64,000 bases of DNA from Halomonas sp. ALS9 (GCF_001651035.1 NZ_LXRG01000231.1:51361-115360), one strand, 5' to 3'; numbered from the stretch's first letter, positions 33,530 through 43,015 are shown. Numbers and translations: made by a program. Notes: a model not told the origin generated them from the sequence alone.

Positions 33530-35374
33530 ATGCCAGAGTATCGCTCACGTACCACCACCGCTGGCCGCAACATGGCCGGCGCTCGCGCGCTATGGCGCGC
33601 AACGGGTATGCAGGACGGTGATTTCCAAAAGCCGATTATTGCAGTCGCCAACTCCTTTACCCAGTTTGTGCCGGGCCATGTGCACTTAAAGGATATGGGC
33701 CAACTGGTCGCACGTGAGATTGAGAAAGCCGGTGGCGTCGCCAAAGAGTTCAATACCATTGCGGTAGACGACGGTATCGCCATGGGCCACGACGGCATGC
33801 TCTACTCGCTGCCTAGCCGCGACCTGATCGCCGACAGCGTCGAGTATATGTGCAATGCCCACTGTGCTGATGCGCTGGTGTGTATTTCCAACTGCGACAA
33901 GATTACCCCCGGAATGCTGATGGCCGCTCTGCGCCTCAATATTCCGGTTATCTTCGTTTCTGGCGGCCCCATGGAAGCGGGCAAAACCAAGCTGCTTAAC
34001 CACGGGCTGGATCTTGTCGATGCCATGGTCATGGCTGCCGACGACAGCGTAGACGATGAAACCCTGGCGGAAGTCGAGCGCAGCGCTTGCCCCACCTGCG
34101 GCAGCTGTTCGGGGATGTTTACCGCCAACTCGATGAACTGTTTAACCGAGGCGTTGGGTCTAGCCTTGCCCGGCAACGGCACCGTGCTGGCGACCCACTC
34201 GGATCGCCGCCGTCTATTTGAAACCGCAGGTCATCGCATTGTTGAGCTGGCCAAACGCTATTACGAAGGCGACGAGGCGCACCTATTGCCCCGTGCGATT
34301 GCCTCCAAAGCGGCGTTCAAAAACGCCATGACCCTGGATATCGCCATGGGCGGCTCGACCAACACCATTCTGCATTTTCTGGCAGCGGCCCAGGAAGCCG
34401 AAATGGACTTTACCATGGCGGATATCGACCGCCTCTCCCGTGAAGTGCCTCAGCTATGTAAAGTGGCGCCCAATACCCAGAAATACCATATCGAAGACGT
34501 TCACCGTGCGGGCGGCATTATGGCGATTTTAGGCGAACTGGATCGTGCCGGCGTGCTGGATACATCGGTGCCCACCGTGTATGGCGATAGTTTAAAAGAA
34601 GCGCTGGATGAGTGGGATATCATGCGTTCGCCCAGTGCCGAGGTCGTTGAGTTTTTCAAAGCCGGGCCGGGGGGCGTTCCCACCCAAACGGCGTTCTCGC
34701 AAAGCGCTCGCTGGCCGAGTCTGGATGGCGACCGCGCTACCGGCTGTATTCGCGACCTTGAGCACGCCTTCTCCCAGCAGGGCGGCTTGGCGGTGCTCTA
34801 CGGCAATATCGCGCTGGATGGCTGCGTGGTCAAAACCGCCGGTGTCGATGACTCGATCCTGGTGTTTGAAGGCCCCGCCCATGTGGTGGAGTCCCAGGAT
34901 CAGGCGGTTGCCGATGTGCTGGCGGACAAGGTCAAAGCGGGTGATGTAGTGGTAATTCGCTACGAAGGCCCGAAAGGCGGCCCCGGCATGCAGGAAATGC
35001 TCTACCCGACCTCCTATCTCAAATCCAAGGGGCTCGGTAAAGCCTGTGCGCTGCTGACCGATGGGCGCTTCTCGGGGGGCACCTCCGGGCTCTCCATTGG
35101 TCATGTCTCCCCGGAAGCTGCGGCAGGTGGTGCTATTGGATTGATCGAGCAGGGCGACCTGATACGTATCGATATCCCCAACCGGACGATCAACGTCCAA
35201 CTGACGGATGCTGAGCTGGCGTCTCGCCGCGAGACGATGGAAGCCAAAGGCGTCACTGCCTGGAAACCCATCGAGCAGCGCCCCCGCAAGATCACTCCAG
35301 CGCTTAAGGCTTATGCCCTGTTGGCGACCTCTGCTGACAAAGGGGCGGTTCGAGATCTAAGCAAGCTCGACTGA
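33530..35374 (+). CDS. ilvD: Dihydroxy-acid dehydratase IlvD
   Basis: The protein has 614 residues, the usual IlvD length, with AGAGGA upstream. The start, PEYRSRTTTAGRNMAGARAL, is typical. Iron-sulfur cysteines appear in CISNCDKITPGM and CPTCGSCSGMFTANSMNC, and the DGRFSGGTSGLSIGHVSPEAA signature is near the C-terminus. It dehydrates dihydroxy-acids in isoleucine and valine synthesis. It is distinguished from Edd by its N-terminus and overall sequence. It is followed, 56 nt on, by an oxidoreductase gene in the same direction. Confidence 0.97.
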   Translation: MPEYRSRTTTAGRNMAGARALWRATGMQDGDFQKPIIAVANSFTQFVPGHVHLKDMGQLVAREIEKAGGVAKEFNTIAVDDGIAMGHDGMLYSLPSRDLIADSVEYMCNAHCADALVCISNCDKITPGMLMAALRLNIPVIFVSGGPMEAGKTKLLNHGLDLVDAMVMAADDSVDDETLAEVERSACPTCGSCSGMFTANSMNCLTEALGLALPGNGTVLATHSDRRRLFETAGHRIVELAKRYYEGDEAHLLPRAIASKAAFKNAMTLDIAMGGSTNTILHFLAAAQEAEMDFTMADIDRLSREVPQLCKVAPNTQKYHIEDVHRAGGIMAILGELDRAGVLDTSVPTVYGDSLKEALDEWDIMRSPSAEVVEFFKAGPGGVPTQTAFSQSARWPSLDGDRATGCIRDLEHAFSQQGGLAVLYGNIALDGCVVKTAGVDDSILVFEGPAHVVESQDQAVADVLADKVKAGDVVVIRYEGPKGGPGMQEMLYPTSYLKSKGLGKACALLTDGRFSGGTSGLSIGHVSPEAAAGGAIGLIEQGDLIRIDIPNRTINVQLTDAELASRRETMEAKGVTAWKPIEQRPRKITPALKAYALLATSADKGAVRDLSKLD

Positions 35375-35430
35375 TACACTCAACAGATGTACGCAGCTTA
35401 AACCAGGAACAGGCCCAAGTAAGGAATCAA

Positions 35431-36486
35431 ATGAAGGCGATTATTAACGTTGGATTAATTGGCTACGGTTTCGCTAGCCAAACCTTCCACGCACCGCTGA
35501 TCCAGGCCACGGAAGGCCTGGATTTGGTGGCCGTGTCGTCAAGCGATGCTGCCAAGGTAGAGGCGTCACTTCCCAATGTTGAGGTTGAGAGCCAAGCGTT
35601 GGCGCTATGCCAGCGTCCTGACATTGATCTGATTGTTATCCCGACCCCTAACGACACGCATTTTTCGCTCGCCAAGGCAGCCCTAACGGCGGGCAAGCAC
35701 GTCGTGGTCGATAAACCCTTTACGGTCTCGCTGTCCGAAGCAAAGCTGCTCAAAAAGTTGGCGGATGACAAAGAGTGCCTATTGTCGGTGTTTCACAACC
35801 GCCGTTGGGATAGCGATTTTCTGACTATTAAAGAGCTGCTCGCGGCGGGGACACTAGGCCGGCTGGTCAATTTTGAATCCCATTTTGACCGCTTCCGCCC
35901 GGAAGTTCGCGACCGCTGGCGCGAGAAGGCCACCCCCGGTGGCGGCATCTGGTATGACCTAGGCCCACACCTGCTGGATCAAGCCTGCGAGCTGTTTGGC
36001 ATGCCCCAGGCCATTCTGCTGGAACTCAGCGCATTGCGGGATGGCGCCAAGGCCGACGATGACTTCCTGGCGCTGCTCGACTACGAAAGCTTTCGGGTAA
36101 CTTTGGCAGCAGGCACGCTGGTGGCGGAACCGACGCCGCGCTTTCGGATCAATGGCACCCAAGGTAGTTTTGTTAAATACGGCTTAGACCCTCAAGAGGA
36201 TCGCTTAAAAGCAGGCGAAGTGCCGACACAGCAGTGGGGCGAAGATAGCCAACATGGCACCCTGACGTTGCGCGAAGGCGAGGGAGAAAATGCCCCGCTG
36301 GTGAGTCGCGAGCTGCCAACCCTGCCGGGCGATTACTTGGCGTATTACCAAAGTATCACCGCCGCTATCCGCGATAAGGCGCCGCTACCGGTCAGCGTCG
36401 ACGACGCTTTGCGCTCAATGGCCCTGCTGGAAGCAGGCCTCGACAGCCACCGCCAACGGCGCTGGATCGCATTGAAAAATCATTGA
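35431..36486 (+). CDS. Gfo/Idh/MocA family oxidoreductase (YdgJ-like)
   Basis: The protein has 351 residues; AAGGAA precedes the ATG. The N-terminal Rossmann fold shows VGLIGYGFASQTFHAPL, then HVVVDKPFTVS with the EKP/DKP-type lysine, and GGGIWYDLGPHLLDQACELFG in the second domain. These enzymes oxidise or reduce sugars or inositols with NAD(P). The substrate cannot be told from sequence. It lies between ilvD and the convergent nudE. Confidence 0.88.
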   Translation: MKAIINVGLIGYGFASQTFHAPLIQATEGLDLVAVSSSDAAKVEASLPNVEVESQALALCQRPDIDLIVIPTPNDTHFSLAKAALTAGKHVVVDKPFTVSLSEAKLLKKLADDKECLLSVFHNRRWDSDFLTIKELLAAGTLGRLVNFESHFDRFRPEVRDRWREKATPGGGIWYDLGPHLLDQACELFGMPQAILLELSALRDGAKADDDFLALLDYESFRVTLAAGTLVAEPTPRFRINGTQGSFVKYGLDPQEDRLKAGEVPTQQWGEDSQHGTLTLREGEGENAPLVSRELPTLPGDYLAYYQSITAAIRDKAPLPVSVDDALRSMALLEAGLDSHRQRRWIALKNH

Positions 36487-36495
36487 TGTGAATGA

Positions 36496-37116
36496 TCAAA
36501 GCAACTCCGGCTCGTTATTACGTTTCTCTTCCCGCAACCGGTCCCGGGCGATATAGAGTGCGGCGATGGCGCGGGCTTCGTGAAAATCTTCGCGCAACAG
36601 CAGGGCGGGAAGCTCCTCAATGGCATGGGTTTCCACAATTAACGGCTCGGGTTCATCTCCCGGCAGTCGCTTGGGGTAAAGGTCGGTGGCGAGGAGTACC
36701 TGCATGCGGTGGCGCATATAGTTGGGCGCCAACGAAAGCTCGACCAGCGGCTCAATACGGTGCGCGCCAACGCCGCACTCCTCCATTAACTCGCGGTTGG
36801 CTGCGGTGATAATATCTTCACCAGGGTCAACCAGCCCCTTTGGCAGGGTCAGCACATAATCTTCAAACCCCGCGGCATATTCGCGGATCAGCAGCACGTG
36901 GTCGGGGTCGGGCATCGCCACCATCATCACCGCTCCGCGGTCAGCGCCGGTTAAACGCTCAAATTGGCGCTCCTCACCATTAGAGAAGCGCAAATCCAAT
37001 GATTCAATCTGGAATAAGCGACTTTCGGCAACGCGCTTGCGCGCCAAAATTTGCGGCTTTTGCTGATAACCTGAGCGGCTAACGCTAGCTTCTTTTTGCT
37101 GGTTGAATGTGGGCAT
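36496..37116 (-). CDS. nudE: ADP compounds hydrolase NudE
   Basis: The protein has 206 residues. The Nudix box is complete: GLVDPGEDIITAANRELMEECGV, with the REL-x-EE core around residues 110-122. NudE hydrolyses ADP-ribose, NADH and Ap3A. The gene is divergent from yrfG, as in E. coli, where nudE and yrfG-hslR-hslO are also neighbours. That conserved order raises confidence. Confidence 0.93.
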   Translation of the reverse strand: MPTFNQQKEASVSRSGYQQKPQILARKRVAESRLFQIESLDLRFSNGEERQFERLTGADRGAVMMVAMPDPDHVLLIREYAAGFEDYVLTLPKGLVDPGEDIITAANRELMEECGVGAHRIEPLVELSLAPNYMRHRMQVLLATDLYPKRLPGDEPEPLIVETHAIEELPALLLREDFHEARAIAALYIARDRLREEKRNNEPELL

Positions 37117-37193
37117 AAACGAGGGCCTCCATGGCTGGGAAAAGGCGGTTACGCTACAATAGCATGCTTACTCCTAACGTGACTGGAGCGGCA

Positions 37194-37886
37194 ATGATTG
37201 ATTGGCGCGAGATAGACACCGTCCTCTTGGATATGGACGGCACGCTGCTGGATTTACACTTCGACAGCCACTTTTGGCTGGAGCATCTGCCGCGGCGCTA
37301 CCGCGAACTGCACCAGTTGGATGAAGCCTCCCAGGAAGCGCTGCGCGCGCGCATTATTGGCGAGCAGGGCACCCTGAACTGGTACAGCCTGGCGTACTGG
37401 AGCCGCGAATTAGGCGTGGACATAGTGGCGTTGAAGCGCGAAGTCCAGCACTTGATAGGCTTGCGCAGCGACGCATTGGATTTCCTCAAGTGGCTGAAGC
37501 AGGCTCACCCTAGAGTCGTACTCGCTACGAATGCCGACCGTGCAAGTCTTGCCTTGAAGCTGCCCCTCACCGGTTTGGAAAGCTATCTGGATGCTATCGT
37601 CTCCTCCGAGGACGTGGGTGCGGCCAAAGAGGAGCAGGCATTTTGGTTTGCGCTGCAAGAGATTGAAGCCTTTGATCCCGCGCGCACGCTGTTTATCGAT
37701 GACAATGCCCGTGTGCTAGAGAGCGCTCGTGAGTTTGGGATTAAGCATCTACTGGGCATTAAACAGCCCGACAGCCAGCGGCCTGAAAAAGAGTTACAGG
37801 AATTTATTGCCCTAGACCGCTTTGCGCATCTGCTTCCCGAGCAAGTGCCTGAGTCGCTTTCAGAAACTCAAGGAGAGCGTTCATGA
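37194..37886 (+). CDS. yrfG: GMP/IMP nucleotidase YrfG (HAD family)
   Basis: The protein has 230 residues from the ATG at 37194 with TGGAG upstream; an ATG at 37131 falls in the promoter region. HAD motifs are VLLDMDGTLLDL, LATNADRAS and TLFIDDNARVLESA. It removes phosphate from purine nucleotides. It overlaps hslR as ATGA and is divergent from nudE. Confidence 0.93.
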   Translation: MIDWREIDTVLLDMDGTLLDLHFDSHFWLEHLPRRYRELHQLDEASQEALRARIIGEQGTLNWYSLAYWSRELGVDIVALKREVQHLIGLRSDALDFLKWLKQAHPRVVLATNADRASLALKLPLTGLESYLDAIVSSEDVGAAKEEQAFWFALQEIEAFDPARTLFIDDNARVLESAREFGIKHLLGIKQPDSQRPEKELQEFIALDRFAHLLPEQVPESLSETQGERS

Positions 37887-38272
37887 GCGACAGCGTACGC
37901 TTGGATAAATGGCTGTGGGCCGCGCGTTTTTTCAAGACCCGCGCACTGGCTAAAAAAGCCATTGAGGGCGGGAAAGTGAATTACGACGGTGGCCGCGCTA
38001 AAACCAGCAAGCAGGTGGAAATCGGCGCACTTATTCGCGTTCCCCAGGGCTGGGAGATTTTGGAGGTCGAAGTCTTATCGCTTTCGGATCAACGCCGCGG
38101 CGCGCCAGAAGCGCGCACACTTTATGCGGAAACCGATGAGAGCGTGCAGCGGCGTGCCAAAGAAGCCGAAGCAAGACGCCTCACTAACGAGGCAATGCAG
38201 CATCCTCTTAAACGCCCCGACAAAAAGCAGCGTCGCGATATTCAGCGTTTTCAGCGTAACCAGGGCGAATAA
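37883..38272 (+). CDS. hslR: Ribosome-associated heat-shock protein Hsp15
   Basis: The protein has 129 residues. The N-terminal S4 RNA-binding domain reads VRLDKWLWAARFFKTR ALAKKAIEGGKV across residues 4-33, followed by a basic C-terminal tail. Hsp15 binds free 50S subunits carrying stalled peptidyl-tRNA. It is translationally coupled to yrfG and followed by hslO. Confidence 0.95.
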   Translation: MSDSVRLDKWLWAARFFKTRALAKKAIEGGKVNYDGGRAKTSKQVEIGALIRVPQGWEILEVEVLSLSDQRRGAPEARTLYAETDESVQRRAKEAEARRLTNEAMQHPLKRPDKKQRRDIQRFQRNQGE

Positions 38273-38341
38273 GCCCGCCTTGTCTAACCTTCCTTTATCT
38301 AGTCACTGTCAAATTCTTAATTAATAGTAGGTTGCCCAGCT

Positions 38342-39217
38342 ATGTCCGATCAAATTCAACGCTTTATGTTCGATCACACCAATGTCCGCGGTGAAATCGT
38401 CACCCTGGCGGCCGCCTATCACGAAGTGTTGGATCGCCACGCCTACCCACCGGCGGTAAATGAGTTGCTAGGTGAGCTGTTAGCCGCCGTGGCCCTGCTC
38501 ACCGACACGGTTAAGCTGGATGGCACGCTGAGTATCGAAGTGCGTGGGCGCGGCGTTCTTTCACTGCTGATGGCCGAATCCAATCCCGGTGGCGAACTGC
38601 GTGCGATTGCCCGCATAGCAGAAGACGCCGCGCTGCCTAGTGAGCATGCCAGCTTCCGCGAGCTGGTCGGCGAAGGCCAGATCGTGATTACCCTCGACCC
38701 CCGCGAAGGTAATCGCTATCAAGGTATTGTGGCGCTGGATCAAGAGTCCCTGGGCGGCTGCCTGGAAGCTTATTTCAGCCAATCCGAGCAGTTGCCAACC
38801 CGCCTCTGGTTGGCCGCAGATGAGAAGCGCGCGGGCGGGTTACTGCTGCAGCGGCTGCCGGAAGAGTCGCAAAACCAGGATGTTGATGCCTGGGATCGCA
38901 GCGTACAGCTAGCCGATACGATTAAAACAGAAGAGCTGTTGGGTCTTGAGCAGCGCGAAGTACTGCATCGTCTCTACCACGAAGAGACCGTGCGCGTCTT
39001 TGAGCCCAAAGCCCTGCGCTTTGGCTGCACCTGCTCTCGGGAGCGTATGAGCTACGCGCTGCACTCTCTAGGCAAGGAAGAACTACGCGATATTCTCCAC
39101 GAACAGGGCGCAATCGACACCCAATGCCACTTTTGCCACACGAAATATCACTACACAGCAGCGGATATTGAAACTTTGTTGGACGACCCCGAAGCGCCAT
39201 CGCCGACGATTCACTAA
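38342..39217 (+). CDS. hslO: Redox-regulated chaperone Hsp33
   Basis: The protein has 291 residues. The C-terminal zinc/redox switch is present as CTCSRERM (CxC) and CHFC (CxxC). The N-terminal core (FDHTNVRGEIVTL) is typical. Under oxidation plus heat the cysteines form disulfides and the holdase becomes active. It is preceded by hslR, as in E. coli. Confidence 0.96.
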   Translation: MSDQIQRFMFDHTNVRGEIVTLAAAYHEVLDRHAYPPAVNELLGELLAAVALLTDTVKLDGTLSIEVRGRGVLSLLMAESNPGGELRAIARIAEDAALPSEHASFRELVGEGQIVITLDPREGNRYQGIVALDQESLGGCLEAYFSQSEQLPTRLWLAADEKRAGGLLLQRLPEESQNQDVDAWDRSVQLADTIKTEELLGLEQREVLHRLYHEETVRVFEPKALRFGCTCSRERMSYALHSLGKEELRDILHEQGAIDTQCHFCHTKYHYTAADIETLLDDPEAPSPTIH

Positions 39218-39354
39218 GTATGTAGTCGAGGGCGCGGGGTAGGGCAGTTCCCTGCAATGCTTGGAGGGCCAGTGGATTCAATGAATTTGCGATTTGTTGC
39301 AAACGGATGTTTGAATTATTACTGCGCCGCAACACAAAATGTAGTGTCTATGTA

Positions 39355-39367
39355 GTAGTTTAACTAC
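39355..39367. promoter_or_regulatory. Perfect palindrome in the hslO-pckA spacer, possible operator
   Basis: GTAGTTTAACTAC is a perfect 13-nt palindrome. It overlaps a second arrangement, TGTAGT (39351-39356) and ACTACA (39363-39368). It lies just upstream of the terminator-like hairpin and about 150 nt from pckA. The factor is not identified. Confidence 0.35.
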
Positions 39368-39383
39368 AAGATATTTGATCTTC

Positions 39384-39411
39384 GCCCCCGTTTCCTGGGG
39401 GCTTTCTTTTT
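39384..39411 (+). terminator. Terminator-type hairpin between hslO and pckA
   Basis: GCCCCC (39384-39389) and GGGGGC (39397-39402) are followed by TTTCTTTTT. It is 167 nt after hslO and 106 nt before pckA, so it could end hslO transcripts or act as an attenuator in a pckA leader. Confidence 0.8.
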
Positions 39412-39517
39412 GCCATAATGCGCCGAACTTCAGCGCGCCCAGCCGATTTTGCAGTGGCTGGGATGACTTTATGGCGTCGGTGACGCCCGGTAACTCGAGA
39501 GAAGCCCAGGAATCGAC

Positions 39518-41074
39518 ATGACTACGACTCAAGCCGCTCCCCAAGCCCATGTTAATCTCAGCAGCGCCGAACTAATCGAGCATGCAGTGGCACGTGGCGA
39601 AGGCCGCCTCTCAGCCAACGGTGCCTTGGTCGTCAATACCGGCCTACGTACCGGCCGTTCACCGAAAGATCGCTATATCGTCGACGAACCCACCACTAGC
39701 AGCCAAATCGATTGGGGCAACGTTAACCAGCCCTTCGACGCTGACAAGTTCAACGCCCTGTGGGATCGCGTCAACGACTACCTGGCCAGCCAAGAGCATT
39801 TTGTGTCTGAATTGCATGTGGGCAGTGATTCCGCTCACTACCTGCCGGTACGCGTCACCACCGAAACCGCTTGGCAAAATCTGTTTGGCCGTACCATGTT
39901 TGTGCGCCCCCTGGCTTACAACTCAGCGGTTAAAGATGAGTGGACTATTGCTAACGCTGCCGGCTTTGAGTGCGATCCATCGCGGGATGGCACCAACTCT
40001 GATGGCTGCGTAATCATTAACTTTGCCGACAAAAAAGTGCTGATCGCGGGCATGCGCTACGCCGGTGAAATGAAAAAAGCCATGTTCTCGGTGCAGAACT
40101 TCCTGCTGCCAGCCGCCGACGTACTCCCGATGCACTGCTCGGCGAACGTGGGCGAAGATGGCGAAACCTGTCTGTTCTTCGGTCTCTCTGGCACCGGTAA
40201 AACAACGCTCTCGGCTGACCCGGCACGCTACTTGATCGGTGACGACGAGCACGCTTGGGGCGACGGCATTGTCTTCAATATGGAAGGCGGCTGCTACGCC
40301 AAATGTATCGATCTTTCTGAGAAGAACGAGCCGGTCATCTGGAACGCCATCAAGTTTGGCACCGTACTGGAAAACGTGGTGCTGGATGACCGCCGTGAGC
40401 CTGACTACGCCGACGACAGCCTGACCCAGAACTCCCGCGCCGCTTACCCGCTAGAGCACGTAGAAAAGCGCGTAGCGGAAAACCTGGCCGGCGAGCCAAA
40501 TGCCATCGTGTTCCTGACCTGCGATATGTCCGGCGTACTGCCCCCGGTGTCGATTCTTTCCAAAGAAGCAGCGGCGTATCACTTCCTGTCTGGCTACACC
40601 GCCAAAGTGGGCTCCACTGAAATGGGCTCCTCGGAAGGTCTAGCCGCCACATTCTCTACCTGCTTTGGCGCACCGTTCTTCCCGCGTCCTGCCCGTGAGT
40701 ACGCAGACCTGCTGATCAAACGTGTCGATAAGCAGGATGCGCAGGTTTACTTGGTCAATACCGGCTGGACCGGCGGCGCTTACGGTGAGGGCGGCGCACG
40801 CTTCTCCATCCCCACCACACGTGCCATCATCAGCGCGATTCAGTCTGGTGTGCTGCGCGACATCGATACCAAGCACATCGATGGTCTCAATCTGCAAGTA
40901 CCGCTTGCCGTGCCAGGCGTCGACTCTAGCCTGCTCGACCCGCGTGAAACCTGGCAAGACCGTGACGCCTACGACCGCCACCTCAAAGATCTGGCGACCA
41001 AATTCGTCGATAACTTCAAAAAATTCGAAGGTGTCAACGAAGCGATCATCAAGGCGGGCCCTCAGCTAGACTAA
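39518..41074 (+). CDS. pckA: Phosphoenolpyruvate carboxykinase (ATP)
   Basis: The protein has 518 residues; AGGAA precedes the ATG. The kinase-1a P-loop is GLSGTGKTTLS, followed by kinase-2 GDDEHAWGDGIVFN, and the adenine region lies near NTGWTGGAYGEG. It makes PEP from oxaloacetate and ATP, the first step of gluconeogenesis. It is a single gene with a strong terminator. Confidence 0.97.
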   Translation: MTTTQAAPQAHVNLSSAELIEHAVARGEGRLSANGALVVNTGLRTGRSPKDRYIVDEPTTSSQIDWGNVNQPFDADKFNALWDRVNDYLASQEHFVSELHVGSDSAHYLPVRVTTETAWQNLFGRTMFVRPLAYNSAVKDEWTIANAAGFECDPSRDGTNSDGCVIINFADKKVLIAGMRYAGEMKKAMFSVQNFLLPAADVLPMHCSANVGEDGETCLFFGLSGTGKTTLSADPARYLIGDDEHAWGDGIVFNMEGGCYAKCIDLSEKNEPVIWNAIKFGTVLENVVLDDRREPDYADDSLTQNSRAAYPLEHVEKRVAENLAGEPNAIVFLTCDMSGVLPPVSILSKEAAAYHFLSGYTAKVGSTEMGSSEGLAATFSTCFGAPFFPRPAREYADLLIKRVDKQDAQVYLVNTGWTGGAYGEGGARFSIPTTRAIISAIQSGVLRDIDTKHIDGLNLQVPLAVPGVDSSLLDPRETWQDRDAYDRHLKDLATKFVDNFKKFEGVNEAIIKAGPQLD

Positions 41075-41159
41075 ACGTTAGCGGATCTAAAAAGATGCGC
41101 GTCGGTGTAAGTAATCGGATGCAGAGACGACAAAAACGTTAGCAACGATCGAAGTTAGA

Positions 41160-41192
41160 ATGGGGCAGTGCTTAGGCACTGTCCCATTTTTT
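41160..41192 (+). terminator. Terminator after pckA
   Basis: The stem ATGGGGCAGTGC (41160-41171) / GCACTGTCCCAT (41176-41187, one wobble pair) has a TTAG loop and is followed by a run of T. Confidence 0.93.
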
Positions 41193-41232
41193 ATTGGCTA
41201 TTTTCCTTGCCAATTACGACGGGAGCGACACC

Positions 41233-41730
41233 ATGAAAAGACGTCAATTTTTAGGCCTAGCAGGACTCACCAGTATAGTAGGGGCAATCCCCGGTTTTTC
41301 GTTTGGCTTTCCACGCTTAGACCTTGAGGCTTCCCCTGGGTTGGAAACACTGCAATTGAGTGAAGCTGAGTGGCGCGAACGGCTCTCCGATGAGGCCTTT
41401 CATGTGCTCCGTAAGCACGGGACTGAACCTGCTTTCTCTAGCCCCTTGGATAAAGAGTGGGGAGAGGGTGAGTATCGCTGTGCTGGCTGTGATCTATTAC
41501 TCTTCACCAGTGAAATGAAATATGATTCTGGCACTGGTTGGCCTAGCTTTTTTGAGCATGTAGAAGGACATATGCTGGCAGAGCTGGATTTCAAATTGGT
41601 TTGGCCTCGCACCGAATACCACTGCGCCCGTTGCGGCGGTCATCAAGGCCATGTATTTGAAGATGGCCCTGACCCAACCGGCCTGCGCTGGTGTAATAAC
41701 GGAGTGGCCCTGAGCTTCATGCCGGCTTGA
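41233..41730 (+). CDS. msrB: Exported methionine-(R)-sulfoxide reductase MsrB with Tat-type signal
   Basis: The protein has 165 residues from the ATG at 41233 (GGGAG upstream); the reading from 41194 starts inside the pckA terminator. The N-terminus MKRRQFLGLAGLTSIVGAIPG is a twin-arginine-like signal. The MsrB domain has two zinc CxxC pairs (CAGC, CARC), GTGWPSF, and the catalytic cysteine in LRWCNNGVALSF. It repairs oxidised methionine, here probably in the periplasm. Cytosolic MsrB proteins lack such a signal. Confidence 0.9.
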   Translation: MKRRQFLGLAGLTSIVGAIPGFSFGFPRLDLEASPGLETLQLSEAEWRERLSDEAFHVLRKHGTEPAFSSPLDKEWGEGEYRCAGCDLLLFTSEMKYDSGTGWPSFFEHVEGHMLAELDFKLVWPRTEYHCARCGGHQGHVFEDGPDPTGLRWCNNGVALSFMPA

Positions 41731-41782
41731 ATAGGCGAGCCTGTTCACTGGGGCGATATAAAACAATGATTAGGAGCGCTGT

Positions 41783-43015
41783 GTGAAAGGATGGTTTCAA
41801 CGACTAAGTACTCAAAAAAAACTCGCCAGCATCCATAACCTGCACGATGTTGAACGGCTAGCCCGGCGCAAACTGCCCAGGCCGATTTTTGGCTATATCG
41901 ACCATGTTGCCGAGGATGGGCGAACCCAGCGCGCTAATCTGAGCGCCTTTGATGAATACCGATTTTTGCCAAAAGCGTTTGTTAACGTTGCGCAAATAGA
42001 TCTACACACAGAGCTTTATGGCAAACGCTACGCGGTACCTTTTGGCATCGCCCCCATGGGTATCAGTGCGCTCTCAGCTTACCAGGGCGACTTAGTGCTG
42101 GCGCGGGCAGCAGCGAAGTGCAACCTGCCGATGATTATGAGTGGCTCATCGCTGATACCCATGGAAGAGGTAGCCAACGTGGAGAACGCCGACTGGTTCC
42201 AGGCGTATTTGCCGGGAACCCCGGAAGGTATCGAAGCGCTTCTCGCGCGTATTCAGCGAGCAGGCTTCAAGAAGCTAGTAGTAACGCTTGATTACCCGGT
42301 GCCGCCCAACCCTGATAACTTTTGCCGCTCGGGGTTTTCCTCGCCGCTGGAACCAAGCCTGCGTTTAGCGTTCGATGGCTTGATGCGCCCAGACTGGCTG
42401 ATTAATACCTTCCTGCGCACGCTGTGGAAGCATGGCATGCCGCACTTTGAGAACAATTATGCCGAACGGGGTGCCCCCGTCATATCTCGCCAAGCTGCGC
42501 GGGATTTTTCGGGGCGGCGCCATTTTGACTGGGGCTATCTCGATCTGGTGCGTCGCCTTTGGCCCGATACCTTGATCGTCAAAGGAGTACTCAATCCGGA
42601 AGATGCCGTTCGTGCACATCAAGCGGGCGTCGATGGCATTATTCTTTCCAATCACGGCGCCCGCCAGTTGGATTGCACCATCTCGCCGCTCCAGGTGCTG
42701 CCCGAGATTAAGCACCGCGTCAGTGATATTCCAATTATGATCGACAGCGGCTTCCGGCGTGGCAGCGATGTTATCAAGGCGCTGGCGCTGGGGGCTGATT
42801 TTGTCTTTGTTGGGCGTCCCTTCAACTACGCAGCCGCCTGCGCGGGACAAGCCGGGGTAGAGCATGTTGCCGATCTTTTGCAGCGTGAAATTGAGCGCAA
42901 TATGGCGCTGCTGGGGCTGACCAGCCTTTCACAGTTAGACCGTTCCTGCCTCTACCAGCCAACAATCGGTGAAGTGCCGCAAGCGTTAGCGCCCATGCCC
43001 AAAAATATCAGCTGA
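41783..43015 (+). CDS. FMN-dependent alpha-hydroxy-acid dehydrogenase (LldD-like)
   Basis: The protein has 410 residues; the GTG start has AGGAG upstream. FMN-binding and active-site features of the lactate/glycolate oxidase family are present: PFGIAPMGISAL, WFQAYLP, and SNHGARQLD with the catalytic His and Arg (usual form NHGGRQLD), then MIDSGFRRGSDVIKALALGA. The segment after VVTLDYP departs from the family norm, so substrate range may differ from L-lactate. It is not clustered with lactate permease. A large palindromic element follows. Confidence 0.88.
   Translation: MKGWFQRLSTQKKLASIHNLHDVERLARRKLPRPIFGYIDHVAEDGRTQRANLSAFDEYRFLPKAFVNVAQIDLHTELYGKRYAVPFGIAPMGISALSAYQGDLVLARAAAKCNLPMIMSGSSLIPMEEVANVENADWFQAYLPGTPEGIEALLARIQRAGFKKLVVTLDYPVPPNPDNFCRSGFSSPLEPSLRLAFDGLMRPDWLINTFLRTLWKHGMPHFENNYAERGAPVISRQAARDFSGRRHFDWGYLDLVRRLWPDTLIVKGVLNPEDAVRAHQAGVDGIILSNHGARQLDCTISPLQVLPEIKHRVSDIPIMIDSGFRRGSDVIKALALGADFVFVGRPFNYAAACAGQAGVEHVADLLQREIERNMALLGLTSLSQLDRSCLYQPTIGEVPQALAPMPKNIS

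Noticed and set aside
34592..35200. 202-residue ORF opposite ilvD
   Set aside because: It lies wholly antisense to a secure, full-length gene, has no family features and is typical of GC-rich shadow frames.
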